NCBI RefSeq assembly: GCF_004801285.1
Contig: NZ_SSNY01000001.1
Span: forward strand, 620,001 to 684,000
Length of the DNA: 64,000 nt
Source of the DNA: Ollibium composti
GTDB taxonomy: Bacteria; Pseudomonadota; Alphaproteobacteria; Rhizobiales; Rhizobiaceae
Reading direction: 5' to 3'
Shown piece after piece: positions 41,201 through 49,469 of the stretch. Numbering within the stretch: position 1 is the first letter of the stretch; every line of letters starts with the position of its first letter. The position numbers and the translations under genes are program-made. A model generated the notes under the pieces. It was not told the origin of the DNA and searched no databases. It saw only the letters and a program-made list of their open reading frames with translations.

Positions 41201-41367
41201 TCGGGCGAAGCGCCCGGCAGTGAGGCCGAGACGTTGACCACCGGAAACTCGGCGCTTGGCAGTGCCGCCACCGGCAGCAGCCGGTAGGCGAAGGCGCCGG
41301 CGAGGACCAGGGCAATCGACATCAATAGCGTCGCCACCGGCCGGCGGATGCAGAATTCGGAAATCAT
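38281..41367 (-). CDS. RND family multidrug efflux permease (HAE1 type, MdtBC-like)
   Basis: A 1028-aa inner-membrane proton antiporter with 12 predicted helices in two repeats. It starts MISEFCIRRPVATLLMSIAL. The proton-relay GLVVDDAIVMLENIFRHMEE in helix 4 carries the two Asp residues. Two large periplasmic loops give the substrate pathway. Substrates cannot be predicted. The ATG overlaps the adaptor stop by 4 nt. No outer-membrane factor is in this operon, so a TolC from elsewhere, such as 34713-36092, would complete the pump. Confidence 0.94.
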   Translation of the reverse strand: MISEFCIRRPVATLLMSIALVLAGAFAYRLLPVAALPSAEFPVVNVSASLPGASPETMATSVATPLIKQLSTIAGIDTISTSNTLGNTSIAIQFALGRDIDAAAADVQAALARTQRQLPPQMTSPPSYRKVNPADAPILILALTSGVTPLTQLDAFAQNVISPALSTIDGVAQVQLFGSREYAVRIQVDPNLLAARNISVSQLQAAISNANSQTPLGTLSDKQQQLTITANTELENAAQFGKLVIADTNGKPVHLADVARVIDSVAVTTSGSWYDGTPSILMAVQRQPDANTVDVVRRVKAMLPSFADQLPPQADLKTLNDRSTSIQSAVSDVQFTLTLTIILVIGVIFLFLRRVAATVIPAVAVPISLIATLAVMYLLGASIDNISLMGMTLSVGLVVDDAIVMLENIFRHMEEEGLSAFEAALKGSREIGFTIISISISLVAVFLPILLMGGVVGRILNEFALVVTVAILASMVVSLTLTPMLCSRLLRAPKKKTGKKEYGLVLRGYGAALGFCLRNTALIGLLFIATTAMSIWLLESSPKGFFPQEDIGQLSVSTQARQDISYDQMVALQTRVAAIFSKLPYVAHVAQSAGSNNGGALNNGRLFVELKPKDQRPPLEQVLSELRRQTSQVAGINVFMTPVQNLRLGSRASASQYQLVVQALDNGTTDEWAGKIADAMSEDRAHFVDVATDLSNNALQATVKVDPDKAAALGVSNDVLRSTLYSSFGTQQAATIFESADSYPVILEADPRIPWSPDSLLGLKVAGANGNLVPLGAFATVERTAGPLAVNQLGQLPAVTISFNLPAGVSLGTSTDRIEAIKAELHLPQTVSTTYAGTARTFQDSAANQGLLILAAILTIYIVLGMLYESFVHPLTILSGLPSAVLGALLALRLAGMDISIIALIGILMLIGIVKKNGIMMVDVAIELRRGGMPPVDAIHRACLMRFRPILMTTLAALMGTLPIALGAGASAELRQPLGVAVVGGLLVSQPLTLFVTPVIYLYLERLSNWLGRGFARREEGAGETKPA

Positions 41368-42605
41368 CCCCGTTTCTCCGCCCCGGCGGTGGTCGCCTTG
41401 GTCACATCCGCCTTGACCGCTCCCTTGTCCTCGGTGACCGGGGTGCCGTCTTTAAGGCGCCCTTGCCCTTCCACCACCACCTTCTCACCCGCGCCCAAAC
41501 CGGACGAAAGAGCCGTCTGCCGGTCGTTCGACATGGCAATCGTCACGGTCTTCATGGCGACCTTGCCATCGGGGCCGACGACGAAGACATACGGTCCCTT
41601 CTGACCGGCTTGTAGGGCGACGGTCGGCACCGTCACCGCGTCCTTCAGCGTTCCGAACCGGATCGTCACATCGACATAAAGGCCGGGCCACAGCTTGCCG
41701 TCTGCGTTGTTCACCGAGGCGCGGGCGGCGATCGTGCCGGACGCCGTGTCGACCGAAGAATCGAGGAAATCCAGTACGCCCTGCGCGAGTGGCGCACCGT
41801 CCTTGCTGCTAAGCGACACCGTCGCCTGCCCGGGCGAGGCGATAGCGGTCTGCAGAAGGCCGAGATCCGTTTCAGGCAGGGTGAAGGTCACCGTCAGCGG
41901 ATTCATCTGCGTGATGGTGACGAGCGGTTGGGAAGAACTCGATTGCTGTCCCGAGCCTGCGCCCGACTGGCCATTGCCCGAGCCGACGAGATCGCCGACC
42001 GATGCGTTGATGAGGCCGAGGCGTCCGGAGGTCGGAGCGGCGATCGTCGCATAGGCAAGCTGTACCTGGTCGACCTGGATGGCGGCCTGATCCGCCTGCA
42101 CCGCCGCTTCCAGCCCTTTGGTGGTCGCAAGCTGCTCGTCGTAAGCCTGCTGGGTGCCGGCGCCCTTGGCAAGGATATCGCGTGCCCGGTCGAGATCGGC
42201 CTGCGCACTGACGGCCGCCGCCTGGTCTTTGGCCAGGCCTGCCCGGTCCTTGGCGAGTTGCGCCTTGAGGGCGCGGTCGTCGAGCCTGAACAGCACGTCG
42301 CCCGGCTTGACCGTCTGGCCGTCCTTGACCGGAATTTCCATGATCTGGCTGGATATGCGCGAGCCGATATCGACCACCGCAGGCGACGACAGGAACCCGG
42401 TGGTGGTGCGCATGACGGGAAAGTCCGTTGTTTCGGCCGCCGCCGTGACGACTGCGGTCGGTCTCGGGCCGCTCTTTGCTTGAACATTTTGGACTGACGC
42501 CTGACCGGACCGATAGCGCGCCGCGATTCCGGGACCCACCACGACGACCAGACCTAGCACGAGGGCGATGGCAACCAGGCCCGCAATGATCCTCTTATGC
42601 ACGGC
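41364..42605 (-). CDS. RND efflux periplasmic adaptor (membrane fusion protein)
   Basis: A 413-aa adaptor. An N-terminal membrane anchor (IIAGLVAIALVLGLVVVVG) is followed by barrel-sandwich hybrid halves (VKDGQTVKPGDVLFRLDDRA and YATIAAPTSGRLGLINASVG) with an alpha-hairpin between them, and a beta-barrel domain. The GTG at 42605 is preferred because AGGAGG lies 8 nt upstream; a longer frame to 42689 has no such site. It is the first gene of the two-gene pump operon. Confidence 0.9.
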   Translation of the reverse strand, partial: AVHKRIIAGLVAIALVLGLVVVVGPGIAARYRSGQASVQNVQAKSGPRPTAVVTAAAETTDFPVMRTTTGFLSSPAVVDIGSRISSQIMEIPVKDGQTVKPGDVLFRLDDRALKAQLAKDRAGLAKDQAAAVSAQADLDRARDILAKGAGTQQAYDEQLATTKGLEAAVQADQAAIQVDQVQLAYATIAAPTSGRLGLINASVGDLVGSGNGQSGAGSGQQSSSSQPLVTITQMNPLTVTFTLPETDLGLLQTAIASPGQATVSLSSKDGAPLAQGVLDFLDSSVDTASGTIAARASVNNADGKLWPGLYVDVTIRFGTLKDAVTVPTVALQAGQKGPYVFVVGPDGKVAMKTVTIAMSNDRQTALSSGLGAGEKVVVEGQGRLKDGTPVTEDKGAVKADVTKATTAGAEKRG

Positions 42606-42939
42606 GTAGCCCTCCTGCTTTTCTATGGCGTGGCCATGGACTCGCGCGACCACTGGCGCCGCGATTTCAGCAGCATTGTGGAGAGACAACGTCCTGAGGT
42701 GAGAATAGGCGCAAGATTACAATGATTTAATTATCTCGCCGGCCACTTTGGCCTCAATCGCCGGGGATGGTTCTGGCCTTCGAATGCTCGCGGCTCGGCC
42801 ATTATCGTGGCACCGCCAGCGCAACCGCTTGTTTCGCAAGCGCGTTCCGACCGGAACAGCAAATTTGCGCCAGATCAAAGTGGCCGGGCCGCTGCTCGGC
42901 TAACAAGCTCCGAGAACTCGTCCAAATTCGGAGATTGCA
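42606..42939. other. intergenic region upstream of the RND operon
   Basis: A 334-bp gap between the divergent adaptor gene and a putative 24-aa gene. It includes an AT-rich patch around 42715-42735 that may hold the operon promoter. There is no adjacent TetR or MarR regulator. No clear operator was recognised. Confidence 0.4.
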
Positions 42940-43014
42940 ATGCAGTACGCGCTCTATGCCGGTGTTGTCGGCGTGGTTGTGGTGACGGTTCTTTCGTGCC
43001 TCGGCTTTCGTTAG
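42940..43014 (+). CDS. possible membrane microprotein, 24 aa
   Basis: The frame encodes MQYALYAGVVGVVVVTVLSC followed by LGFR. It is almost entirely one hydrophobic helix with a basic end, like known bacterial membrane microproteins. CGGAG lies about 5 nt before the ATG. It is convergent with the 42-aa gene at 43045-43173. No family was recognised; evidence is limited to the site, hydrophobicity and position. Confidence 0.4.
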   Translation: MQYALYAGVVGVVVVTVLSCLGFR

Positions 43015-43044
43015 GCGATTGTGTCGATACGGGGCCGGTCACGC

Positions 43045-43173
43045 TTACCTGGCGACGTAGCCAACGACGTGCCGCAGGCTTCTGACGCCGGCGTCGATGT
43101 AGTGGCTGTCGTTATAAACTCCGTCCCAGATCAGAAAGGCTGCAAAGCCGACGACGACGATGACGTAGCGCAT
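43045..43173 (-). CDS. small membrane-anchored protein, 42 aa
   Basis: The frame starts MRYVIVVVGFAAFLIWDGVY and continues NDSHYIDAGVRSLRHVVGYV. It is a short N-terminal hydrophobic helix with a polar tail. GAGGGA lies about 7 nt upstream of the ATG. Similar 40-45 aa proteins are, from memory, common in Mesorhizobium-like genomes, with no function assigned. It diverges from the cyclo-ligase gene across 174 bp. Confidence 0.55.
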   Translation of the reverse strand: MRYVIVVVGFAAFLIWDGVYNDSHYIDAGVRSLRHVVGYVAR

Positions 43174-43347
43174 GCCGGAAATCCCTCGGGGTTCGCCACC
43201 AGCAAGACATCCAGTTGCTTTTTAGCGCATTTTGCATCGCCCAGCCAGAACGGCTTTTGCGCTGCCGACACGAGCCCCTATGTCGCAATAGGACAACCGC
43301 CGCCATTGACGGAGGCATAGGCTTCGGGTGACGAACGGGAGGCGAAG

Positions 43348-44004
43348 ATGGCAACAAGCGACGACGACATACCGGCACAATACGCCTCGCCGCCCTGCTT
43401 CATGCATGAGCTGGATCCGGCCTTCCGCGCTCCGGCGACCATGCCGGCCGAGGTGCGGCGCTGGCGCAAGGCCGAGCGCGAACGGCTGATCCAGGCACGC
43501 CTGGCCGTGTCGGCCGACGCGCGTGCGGCCATGGCAGCCCGTATCGCCGAGGGGCTCGATGCGGTGATCGGCGACGTCGCCGGCAAGATGGTGAGCCTTT
43601 ATTGGCCGTTCCGCGGCGAGCCGGACATGAGGCCATGGATGGCTTCGGTGAATACGCGCGGCGGCCGCACCGCCCTGCCGCTCGTCGTCGAGAAAGGCCG
43701 GCCGCTGGTCTTCCGCGCCTGGAAGACGGGCGAGCCGCTGGAAAAGGGCGTGTGGAACATCCCAATCCCGTCGCAGGGCGACCCGGTCCTGCCCGATATC
43801 GTCATCTCGCCCGTCGTCGGCATCGATCCGGACAATTATCGCCTCGGCTACGGCGGCGGTTTCTACGACCGCACGCTGGCGGCGATGCCGCGCAAGCCGC
43901 TGGTCATCGGCATCGGCTACGAATTGCAGCGCATTCCGACCATCTATCCGCAGCAGTACGATATTCCGATGAACCGCTTCGTCAGCGAAGCTTTCCGGGC
44001 CTGA
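43348..44004 (+). CDS. 5-formyltetrahydrofolate cyclo-ligase family protein
   Basis: A 218-aa protein. The cyclo-ligase signature LGYGGGFYDRTLA and the upstream VSPVVGIDPDNYR region are clear, as is the basic N-terminal helix VRRWRKAERERLIQARL. The enzyme converts 5-formyl-THF to 5,10-methenyl-THF with ATP. An N-terminal extension of about 35 residues (YASPPCFMHELDP) is unusual for the E. coli-like enzyme. GGGAGG lies before the ATG. It converges on the Lrp gene with a 6-bp gap. Confidence 0.88.
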   Translation: MATSDDDIPAQYASPPCFMHELDPAFRAPATMPAEVRRWRKAERERLIQARLAVSADARAAMAARIAEGLDAVIGDVAGKMVSLYWPFRGEPDMRPWMASVNTRGGRTALPLVVEKGRPLVFRAWKTGEPLEKGVWNIPIPSQGDPVLPDIVISPVVGIDPDNYRLGYGGGFYDRTLAAMPRKPLVIGIGYELQRIPTIYPQQYDIPMNRFVSEAFRA

Positions 44005-44010
44005 CAGCGG

Positions 44011-44484
44011 TCAGGCCATCTCCGGTTTCAGGCCGAGCGCGGTGCGATCGACGATTTCGCGCAACGCAAAGGACGAATTGATCTTCGTCACATGCGGCAT
44101 GGCCGATAGCCATTCCTTGTGGATGCGCTCGTAGTCGGCAAGGTCTCGGGCGGCGATGCGCAGCACATAGTCGTATTCGCCCGACATCAAGTGGCACGAC
44201 AGGACGTTCGGGCAGCGCTTGATCGCCGCTTCGAAGTCGGACAGCGTCTTCTCGAACTGGCCCGACAGCGATATATGGACGATCACCGTCATCTGGTGAC
44301 CGAGCGCCGCGTTGGAAAGACGGGCGTGATAGCCGCGGATGGTGCCCGACTTTTCGAGGTTGTCGAGCCGCCGGGAGCAGGCCGATTGCGACAGGCCGAT
44401 CTTCTCGGCAAGGGCGGCATTGGGAATGCGGCCATCCTTCTGGAGTGTGTCCAGAATAGCGATATCGATCCTATCAAGCGCCAT
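44011..44484 (-). CDS. Lrp/AsnC family transcriptional regulator, probably of ald
   Basis: A 157-aa regulator. It has an N-terminal helix-turn-helix (ALAEKIGLSQSACSRRLDNL) and a C-terminal RAM domain (MSGEYDYVLRIAARDLADYE). It is divergent from ald across about 160 bp, the usual arrangement for an alanine-responsive activator of alanine dehydrogenase (AldR/BkdR-like). The ATG at 44484 is chosen as the normal Lrp start (MALDRID); the frame extends 13 codons further upstream. Confidence 0.9.
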   Translation of the reverse strand: MALDRIDIAILDTLQKDGRIPNAALAEKIGLSQSACSRRLDNLEKSGTIRGYHARLSNAALGHQMTVIVHISLSGQFEKTLSDFEAAIKRCPNVLSCHLMSGEYDYVLRIAARDLADYERIHKEWLSAMPHVTKINSSFALREIVDRTALGLKPEMA

Positions 44485-44643
44485 TCTTCGTGAATCCTGC
44501 GAATAATTTCCAATTTCGCGCAAGGATTATTGATCCAAAGCTCGTCATGCAAGCTTATTTCGCAAACACATGCGGGCGTTTTCATGGTCCAATGCGTTGA
44601 TACAGAAAATGGCCTGAACGGCCTGCAGGAGGAGACTAAAGCA
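44485..44643. promoter_or_regulatory. divergent lrp-ald regulatory region
   Basis: A 159-bp divergent region. Two similar AT-rich blocks, TTTCGCGCAA near 44513 and TTTCGCAAAC near 44566, could be binding half-sites for the Lrp-type regulator. No precise operator or promoter can be assigned. Confidence 0.35.
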
Positions 44644-45759
44644 ATGCGCGTCGGTTGCCCCAAGGAAATCAAGAACAACGAATACCGCGTCGGCCTGACT
44701 CCCGGTTCTGTCCGCGAATATGTCGCGCACGGCCATGAAGTGCTCGTCGAGACGGGCGCCGGCGCCGGTATCAGCGCCGATGACAACGCCTATCGCGCGG
44801 CGGGTGCGCAGATCGCCAGGACGGCGGCGGAGGTGTTTGCCAAGTCGGACATGATCGTCAAAGTGAAGGAACCGCAGCCGGGCGAGTGGGCGCAGCTCCG
44901 CGAAGGCCAGATCCTCTATACCTACCTCCACCTCGCGCCTGATCCGGAGCAGACCAAGGGGCTGATCGCCTCGGGCGTCACGGCTGTCGCCTACGAGACC
45001 GTGACCGACGATCGCGGCGGGCTTCCCCTTCTGGCGCCGATGTCGGAGGTTGCCGGCCGCCTCGCCATCCAGGCCGGCGCCACGGCCTTGCAGAAGCCCA
45101 ATGGCGGCCGCGGCGTGCTGCTCGGCGGCGTCCCGGGCGTGCTGCCGGGCAAGGTTACGGTGCTGGGCGGCGGTGTCGTCGGCCTGCAGGCGGCCAAGAT
45201 GGCGGCCGGCCTCGGAGCCGACGTCACCATCATCGACCGTTCGATTCCGCGCCTGCGTGTGCTCGACGACCTCTTCAACGGCCGAGTCCACACCCGCTAT
45301 TCGACTGTGGAGGCTTTGGAAGAGGAATGCTTCTCCGCCGACATCGTCGTCGGTGCGGTGCTCATCCCCGGCGCCGCAGCTCCCAAACTGGTCAGCCGCG
45401 AGATGCTGTCAGGCATGAAGAAGGGCTCCGTGCTCGTCGACGTCGCCATCGACCAGGGCGGCTGCTTCGAGACGTCGCATGCCACCACCCACGCCGACCC
45501 CACCTATGAGGTCGACGGCGTCATCCACTACTGCGTGGCCAACATGCCGGGCGCCGTGCCGGTCACTTCGGCCCATGCGCTCAACAATGCCACCCTGCAC
45601 TACGGGCTCCAGCTCGCCGACAAGGGGCTGAAGGCGATCGTCGACGACCAGCACCTGCGCAACGGCCTGAACGTTCACAAGGGCAAGATCACCAACCGAG
45701 CCGTTGCCGAATCGCTCGGTTATGAAATGGCAGAGCCGAAAGCCGTTCTCGCGGCCTGA
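44644..45759 (+). CDS. ald: alanine dehydrogenase
   Basis: A 371-aa NAD-dependent enzyme that interconverts L-alanine and pyruvate plus ammonia. It starts [20 protein letters not shown]. The Rossmann motif is [20 protein letters not shown], followed by an Asp that binds NAD ribose. The substrate Lys is in VKEPQPGEW, and the His in YLHLAPDP is conserved. GGAGGAG lies about 9 nt before the ATG. It is followed by a strong terminator and is probably controlled by the divergent Lrp-type gene. Confidence 0.96.
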   Translation: MRVGCPKEIKNNEYRVGLTPGSVREYVAHGHEVLVETGAGAGISADDNAYRAAGAQIARTAAEVFAKSDMIVKVKEPQPGEWAQLREGQILYTYLHLAPDPEQTKGLIASGVTAVAYETVTDDRGGLPLLAPMSEVAGRLAIQAGATALQKPNGGRGVLLGGVPGVLPGKVTVLGGGVVGLQAAKMAAGLGADVTIIDRSIPRLRVLDDLFNGRVHTRYSTVEALEEECFSADIVVGAVLIPGAAAPKLVSREMLSGMKKGSVLVDVAIDQGGCFETSHATTHADPTYEVDGVIHYCVANMPGAVPVTSAHALNNATLHYGLQLADKGLKAIVDDQHLRNGLNVHKGKITNRAVAESLGYEMAEPKAVLAA

Positions 45760-45783
45760 CCGCCAAATACAGCCAACTCCCTG

Positions 45784-45817
45784 TTGCCCGCCGGTTTCCG
45801 GCGGGCAATTTCTTTTT
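45784..45817 (+). terminator. ald rho-independent terminator
   Basis: The 11-bp stem TTGCCCGCCGG/CCGGCGGGCAA has a TTT loop and is followed by TTTCTTTTT, 25 nt after the ald stop. Confidence 0.92.
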
Positions 45818-45842
45818 GGGGCATGGGTCGAAAGTGGGCAAC

Positions 45843-45867
45843 AAAAAAGCGGAGCAAAAGCCCCGCT
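45843..45867 (-). terminator. terminator of the cysK-alaX-sseA-GNAT strand
   Basis: On the minus strand the 8-bp stem AGCGGGGC/GCTCCGCT (one G-U) has a TTTT loop and is followed by a run of six T. It lies about 130 nt after the GNAT stop and faces the ald terminator. Confidence 0.8.
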
Positions 45868-45958
45868 TCCTCGTCCGTCGTGGCGCCGCCGGTTCATCCG
45901 CGGTCGGCATTTCCTCGACGCTTTCCGTCTACTGCATCAATGTTACAGGTCGATGACG

Positions 45959-45976
45959 GTCAGGATCAATCCTGAC
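45959..45976. repeat. perfect 8-bp inverted repeat after GNAT gene
   Basis: GTCAGGAT, CA, then ATCCTGAC. It lies 20 nt downstream of the GNAT stop without a T-run. It could help 3'-end stability or be a protein-binding palindrome. Confidence 0.5.
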
Positions 45977-45996
45977 CCGATATGGTTAAGGAATGG

Positions 45997-46566
45997 TTAC
46001 CGCATCACGCTTTGCGAGCGCTCGGTGAACGTCATCGGCTGGACGACTTCCTTTTTCTGCGCGACGGGCTGGAAGCCGAGCTTCTGGTAGAGCGGAAGGG
46101 CTGCGGGATGGTCGAGGGTGCAGGTCTGCACCGTGACCCGCTTCGGCCCATGCGACCAGCAGGCCTCGATGGCGGCACCGAGGAACCAGCGGCCGAGCCC
46201 CTGTCCCGTCGCGTGCTCCATCATGCCGAAATAGGCAAGATCGGCCTCTTGCGGCAGGTGCGGCTTGACGTCGAAGAAGCCGGCGGGAGCGCCATCGAGA
46301 TAAAGCACGCGGATGTCGCGATCCTCGCGGTGCAGGCCCGCCACCAGTTCCTCGTCGGAGAGCCTGAGCGCATTGACCCAGTGCCATTTGCGTCCCACCC
46401 GATCCAGCAGGTAGCGATAGAAGTGCAGCGGTATGTCGTGCGTGCGCAGCAGTGCGATCTGTCGGCCGTAGGGCAGCGGCGGGTAATGCGCTGGCGGCGT
46501 CGCCATCTCCAGGAAAGTGACCGTCACCTGAATGGGTTCGGGCGTGTCCATCGCTGCTTTCGTCAC
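45997..46566 (-). CDS. GNAT family N-acetyltransferase
   Basis: A 189-aa acetyltransferase. The central MMEHATGQGLGRWFLGAAIE is the acetyl-CoA loop, and LDHPAALPLYQKLGFQPV the C-terminal motif. The N-terminus TPEPIQVTVTFLEM is characteristic of a rhizobial subgroup, substrate unknown. The start is probably the GTG at 46566, overlapping the sseA stop (GTGA) with GGCAGG 6 nt upstream; an ATG at 46551 is an alternative. It is the last gene of the cysteine/alanine cluster. Confidence 0.85.
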   Translation of the reverse strand: MTKAAMDTPEPIQVTVTFLEMATPPAHYPPLPYGRQIALLRTHDIPLHFYRYLLDRVGRKWHWVNALRLSDEELVAGLHREDRDIRVLYLDGAPAGFFDVKPHLPQEADLAYFGMMEHATGQGLGRWFLGAAIEACWSHGPKRVTVQTCTLDHPAALPLYQKLGFQPVAQKKEVVQPMTFTERSQSVMR

Positions 46567-47429
46567 TTCTTGCCTGCCGTGGCCGGTCCGGTCGCCACCG
46601 GCGTGTCAGTGCGACCACCCCATTCCGTCCACGACCCGTCGTAGAGCCGGTTATCGGTGTGCCCGAGCGTTTCCAGTGCAAGCGTGATCGCAGCCGCTGT
46701 GATGCCGGAACCGCAGGAGGTGACGACCGGACGCGACAGGTCGATGCCGGCGCCTTCGACAATTTCCCTCAGCCGACTCTTCGGCAGGAGCATGCCGTTT
46801 TCCGAAAGCGCGGAGGCCGGCACGTTACGGGCGCCAGGCATATGGCCGCCACGCACGCCAGCGCGCGGCTCCGGATCGATGCCGGCGAAGCGGCCAGGCG
46901 AGCGGGCGTCCGCCACCTGGACCTCACCGGCCTCGACGATCCGGCGCATGTCGTCCAGACCGGCAACGCGCCCGGCGTCGAAATCCGCGTGGAAGACGCA
47001 AGGGGCGATCCTGGTTTGCTCGTTGGTGACCTTGCGTCCCGCCGCCTTCCAGCCGTCCAGTCCGCCTTCGAGGATGAAGACCTGGAAAACGCCCATGATG
47101 CGGAACATCCACCAGGCGCGCGGCGCCGAGAAGAAACCGGGACCGTCGTAGACGACTATGGTGTCGTCGGCCGATATGCCTCTGGCGCCGACATACTGGG
47201 CAAAATGCTGCGGCGACGCCAGCGTATGCGGCAAGGGCGAGTCCGGATCGGAAATGTTGTCCTGATCGAAGAACACGGCGCCGGGAATGTGCGTGGCCTC
47301 GTATTCGGCCCGGGCGTCGCGCTTTTGCGCGGGCAGATACCACGAGGCATCGACGATGCTCAGTCCCGGTTGGCCGAGCCGTTGTTCGAGCCAGTCGGCG
47401 TGGACGGTGAAGGGGCTGTCCTCGGCCAT
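46563..47429 (-). CDS. sseA: 3-mercaptopyruvate sulfurtransferase (rhodanese family)
   Basis: A 288-aa protein with two rhodanese domains. The catalytic loop CGSGITAA in the second domain (Cys near residue 236) is the mercaptopyruvate type (CG[ST]GxT) rather than the thiosulfate CRxG type. IPGAVFFDQDNISDPDSPLP is the family signature. It transfers sulfur from 3-mercaptopyruvate, a cysteine catabolite. It lies 50 bp after alaX in a run that begins with a cysteine synthase-like gene. Confidence 0.92.
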   Translation of the reverse strand: MAEDSPFTVHADWLEQRLGQPGLSIVDASWYLPAQKRDARAEYEATHIPGAVFFDQDNISDPDSPLPHTLASPQHFAQYVGARGISADDTIVVYDGPGFFSAPRAWWMFRIMGVFQVFILEGGLDGWKAAGRKVTNEQTRIAPCVFHADFDAGRVAGLDDMRRIVEAGEVQVADARSPGRFAGIDPEPRAGVRGGHMPGARNVPASALSENGMLLPKSRLREIVEGAGIDLSRPVVTSCGSGITAAAITLALETLGHTDNRLYDGSWTEWGGRTDTPVATGPATAGKK

Positions 47430-47479
47430 GTGCGTTCTCCTGCTTCAGGCTTCTTCATACACAGGAGCCGGGGTATGGA

Positions 47480-48223
47480 TCAATTCACCGGTGGCGGTCC
47501 GAACCTGATGCGGAAGCGGCGGTTCTCGCGTCCCTTTTTCTCGATCTTGCCGATGTGGATTTCGCCCACCTCGCCGGTGCTCGCCACATGTGTGCCGCCG
47601 CAAGGCTGGCTGTCCACGGTGGCGTTCTCGCCGATGCAGACCAGCCGGATGCGGCCAGTGCCGCTTGGCGGGCGCACGTTCTTCGATTTCACGAGGCCCG
47701 GATTGGCGGCGAATTCCTCGTCGGAAATCCAGCGGATGAAGATCGGGTGGTCGGCATGGACCAGTTCCATCAGCCGCGCCGTCACCTCTTCCTTGGCGTA
47801 GCCGGTATCGGGAATGTCGAAATCGACGCGCGAGTCGTTTTCGGCGACCGAAGCGCCGGTGATCGGGAACGGACAGACGACGCTGAGCAGATGGCAGGCC
47901 GCGTGCATGCGCATGAGGAGATGTCGGCGCGGCCAGTCGATGGAGAGCCTCACCTTTTCGCCGACCACGGGCAACGCCTGCCCGTCCACCGGCAGATGGA
48001 TGATCTCCTCCTTCGTTTCGCCCGTCACGGTGGCGGCGATGGCGACGCGGCCGCCATCGGTGCGTTCGAAGGAGCCTGTGTCGCCCGGCTGGCCGCCCGA
48101 CGTGGCATAGAAGATCGTGCGGTCCAGCACGATGCCGCCGCGCTCGGTCAGCGCTACGACTTCAGCCTCGGTGGTTTTCAGGTAGGCGTCGTCGCGAAAC
48201 AGCGCCTCGGTCCGGAACGCCAT
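47480..48223 (-). CDS. AlaX-type alanyl-tRNA editing protein
   Basis: A 247-aa stand-alone editing domain related to AlaRS. The metal-binding motifs are HAACH (HxxxH) near residue 107 and CGGTH (CxxxH) near 208. FYATSGGQPGDTG is the conserved N-terminal strand-loop. These enzymes hydrolyse Ser-tRNA-Ala or Gly-tRNA-Ala. The ATG overlaps the cysK-like stop (TGATG), so the two are translationally coupled. There is no AlaRS in the window. Confidence 0.92.
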   Translation of the reverse strand: MAFRTEALFRDDAYLKTTEAEVVALTERGGIVLDRTIFYATSGGQPGDTGSFERTDGGRVAIAATVTGETKEEIIHLPVDGQALPVVGEKVRLSIDWPRRHLLMRMHAACHLLSVVCPFPITGASVAENDSRVDFDIPDTGYAKEEVTARLMELVHADHPIFIRWISDEEFAANPGLVKSKNVRPPSGTGRIRLVCIGENATVDSQPCGGTHVASTGEVGEIHIGKIEKKGRENRRFRIRFGPPPVN

Positions 48224-49257
48224 CACGGCGTCTCCGCGAACGGAACCGAAATGTCGCTCTTGCCTTCCATCCAGGTCGGTACCGGCAGGTTCTTGCCGCG
48301 CAGGAATTCGGGGTTGAACAGCTTGGACTGGTAGCGAGTGCCGTAGTCGGCCAGGATGGTCACGATGGTGTGGCCGGGGCCGAGTTCCCGCGCCAGACGA
48401 ATGGCTCCGGCGATGTTGACGCCGGTCGAGCCGCCAACGCAAAGCCCCTCTTCCTGAATCAGGTCGAAGACGATGGGCAGCGCCTCCTCGTCCTTGATCT
48501 GGTAGGAGAAATCCGGCTGGAATCCTTCGAGATTGGCGGTGATGCGCCCCTGCCCGATGCCCTCGGTGATGGAACTGCCTTCGGACTTCAATTCGCCGTC
48601 GGTGTAGAAATTGTAGAGCGCTGCTCCCAGCGGATCGGCAAGGGCGATCTTCACGTCCTTGCTATGGCCGCGCAGGCCGGCGGCGATGCCGGCCAGGGTG
48701 CCGCCCGAACCGACAGCCGAGACGAAGCCATCGACCTTGCCGCCGGTCTGGTCCCAGATTTCCTGCGCGGTGGTGGTGATATGGCCGTCGCGGTTGGCGA
48801 CGTTGTCGAACTGATTGGCCCAGATCGCACCGTTCGGTTCGCTCTTCGCCATCTGCTCGGCCAGCCGGCCGGAAAGCTTCACGTAGTTGTTCGGGTTCTT
48901 GTACGGGACCGCCGGGACCTCGATCAATTCGGCGCCGAGCAGGCGGATGGTGTCCTTCTTTTCCTGGCTCTGCGTCTCGGGAATGACGATGACGGTCCGG
49001 TAGCCGAGCGCCTTGGCCACCAGCGTCAAGCCGATGCCGGTGTTGCCGGCCGTGCCTTCGACGATGACGCCGCCGGGCTTGAGCAGGCCGCGCTTCTCGG
49101 CGTCCCGGATGATGAACAGGCCGGCGCGGTCCTTGACCGACTGGCCGGGATTCATGAACTCGGCCTTGCCGAGAATCTCGCAGCCGGTCGCTTGCGATGC
49201 TCGCCGCAGCCGAATGAGCGGCGTGTTGCCGATCGCCTCGATAACCGAACGATGCAT
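48223..49257 (-). CDS. cysteine synthase family PLP enzyme
   Basis: A 344-aa fold-type II PLP enzyme. Lys42 in GQSVKDRAG is the cofactor lysine, and VSAVGSGGTLAGI binds the phosphate. The substrate loop reads EGTAGNTG instead of the usual TSGNTG of CysK, placing it in a distinct subgroup. It starts HRSVIEAIGNTPLIRLRRAS. Cysteine formation from O-acetylserine and sulfide is likely but not certain. It is the first gene of the coupled cluster with alaX, sseA and a GNAT gene. Confidence 0.88.
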   Translation of the reverse strand: MHRSVIEAIGNTPLIRLRRASQATGCEILGKAEFMNPGQSVKDRAGLFIIRDAEKRGLLKPGGVIVEGTAGNTGIGLTLVAKALGYRTVIVIPETQSQEKKDTIRLLGAELIEVPAVPYKNPNNYVKLSGRLAEQMAKSEPNGAIWANQFDNVANRDGHITTTAQEIWDQTGGKVDGFVSAVGSGGTLAGIAAGLRGHSKDVKIALADPLGAALYNFYTDGELKSEGSSITEGIGQGRITANLEGFQPDFSYQIKDEEALPIVFDLIQEEGLCVGGSTGVNIAGAIRLARELGPGHTIVTILADYGTRYQSKLFNPEFLRGKNLPVPTWMEGKSDISVPFAETP

Positions 49258-49469
49258 GTTTTTTCCTTCCGTGCTGCAATACCACAGGTCTAAAAACCTG
49301 AGGCGGCGGTTTCAAGGAAGGATTTTCTCTGGACCAGTGGCATGGCTATCCATGGAATCCCACTGGAGGCGTTCTTGTGGTGACTTGATCCTTGTCGCGG
49401 CAAAAATCCTTTCCTTCCGCCTTGTCCCCGGCTAGAGCACTTGTGGGGCAACCTTCAGCAGGACAGCGA

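Noticed and set aside
39604..41223. A 539-codon plus-strand frame opposite the RND permease
   Set aside because: Asp/Arg/Gln-rich composition typical of a shadow frame; the permease is well supported.
43181..43347. Possible 6S RNA before the 5-formyl-THF cyclo-ligase
   Set aside because: 6S RNA often precedes this gene, but I could not fold the characteristic long hairpin with a central bubble and the usual neighbour zapA is absent.
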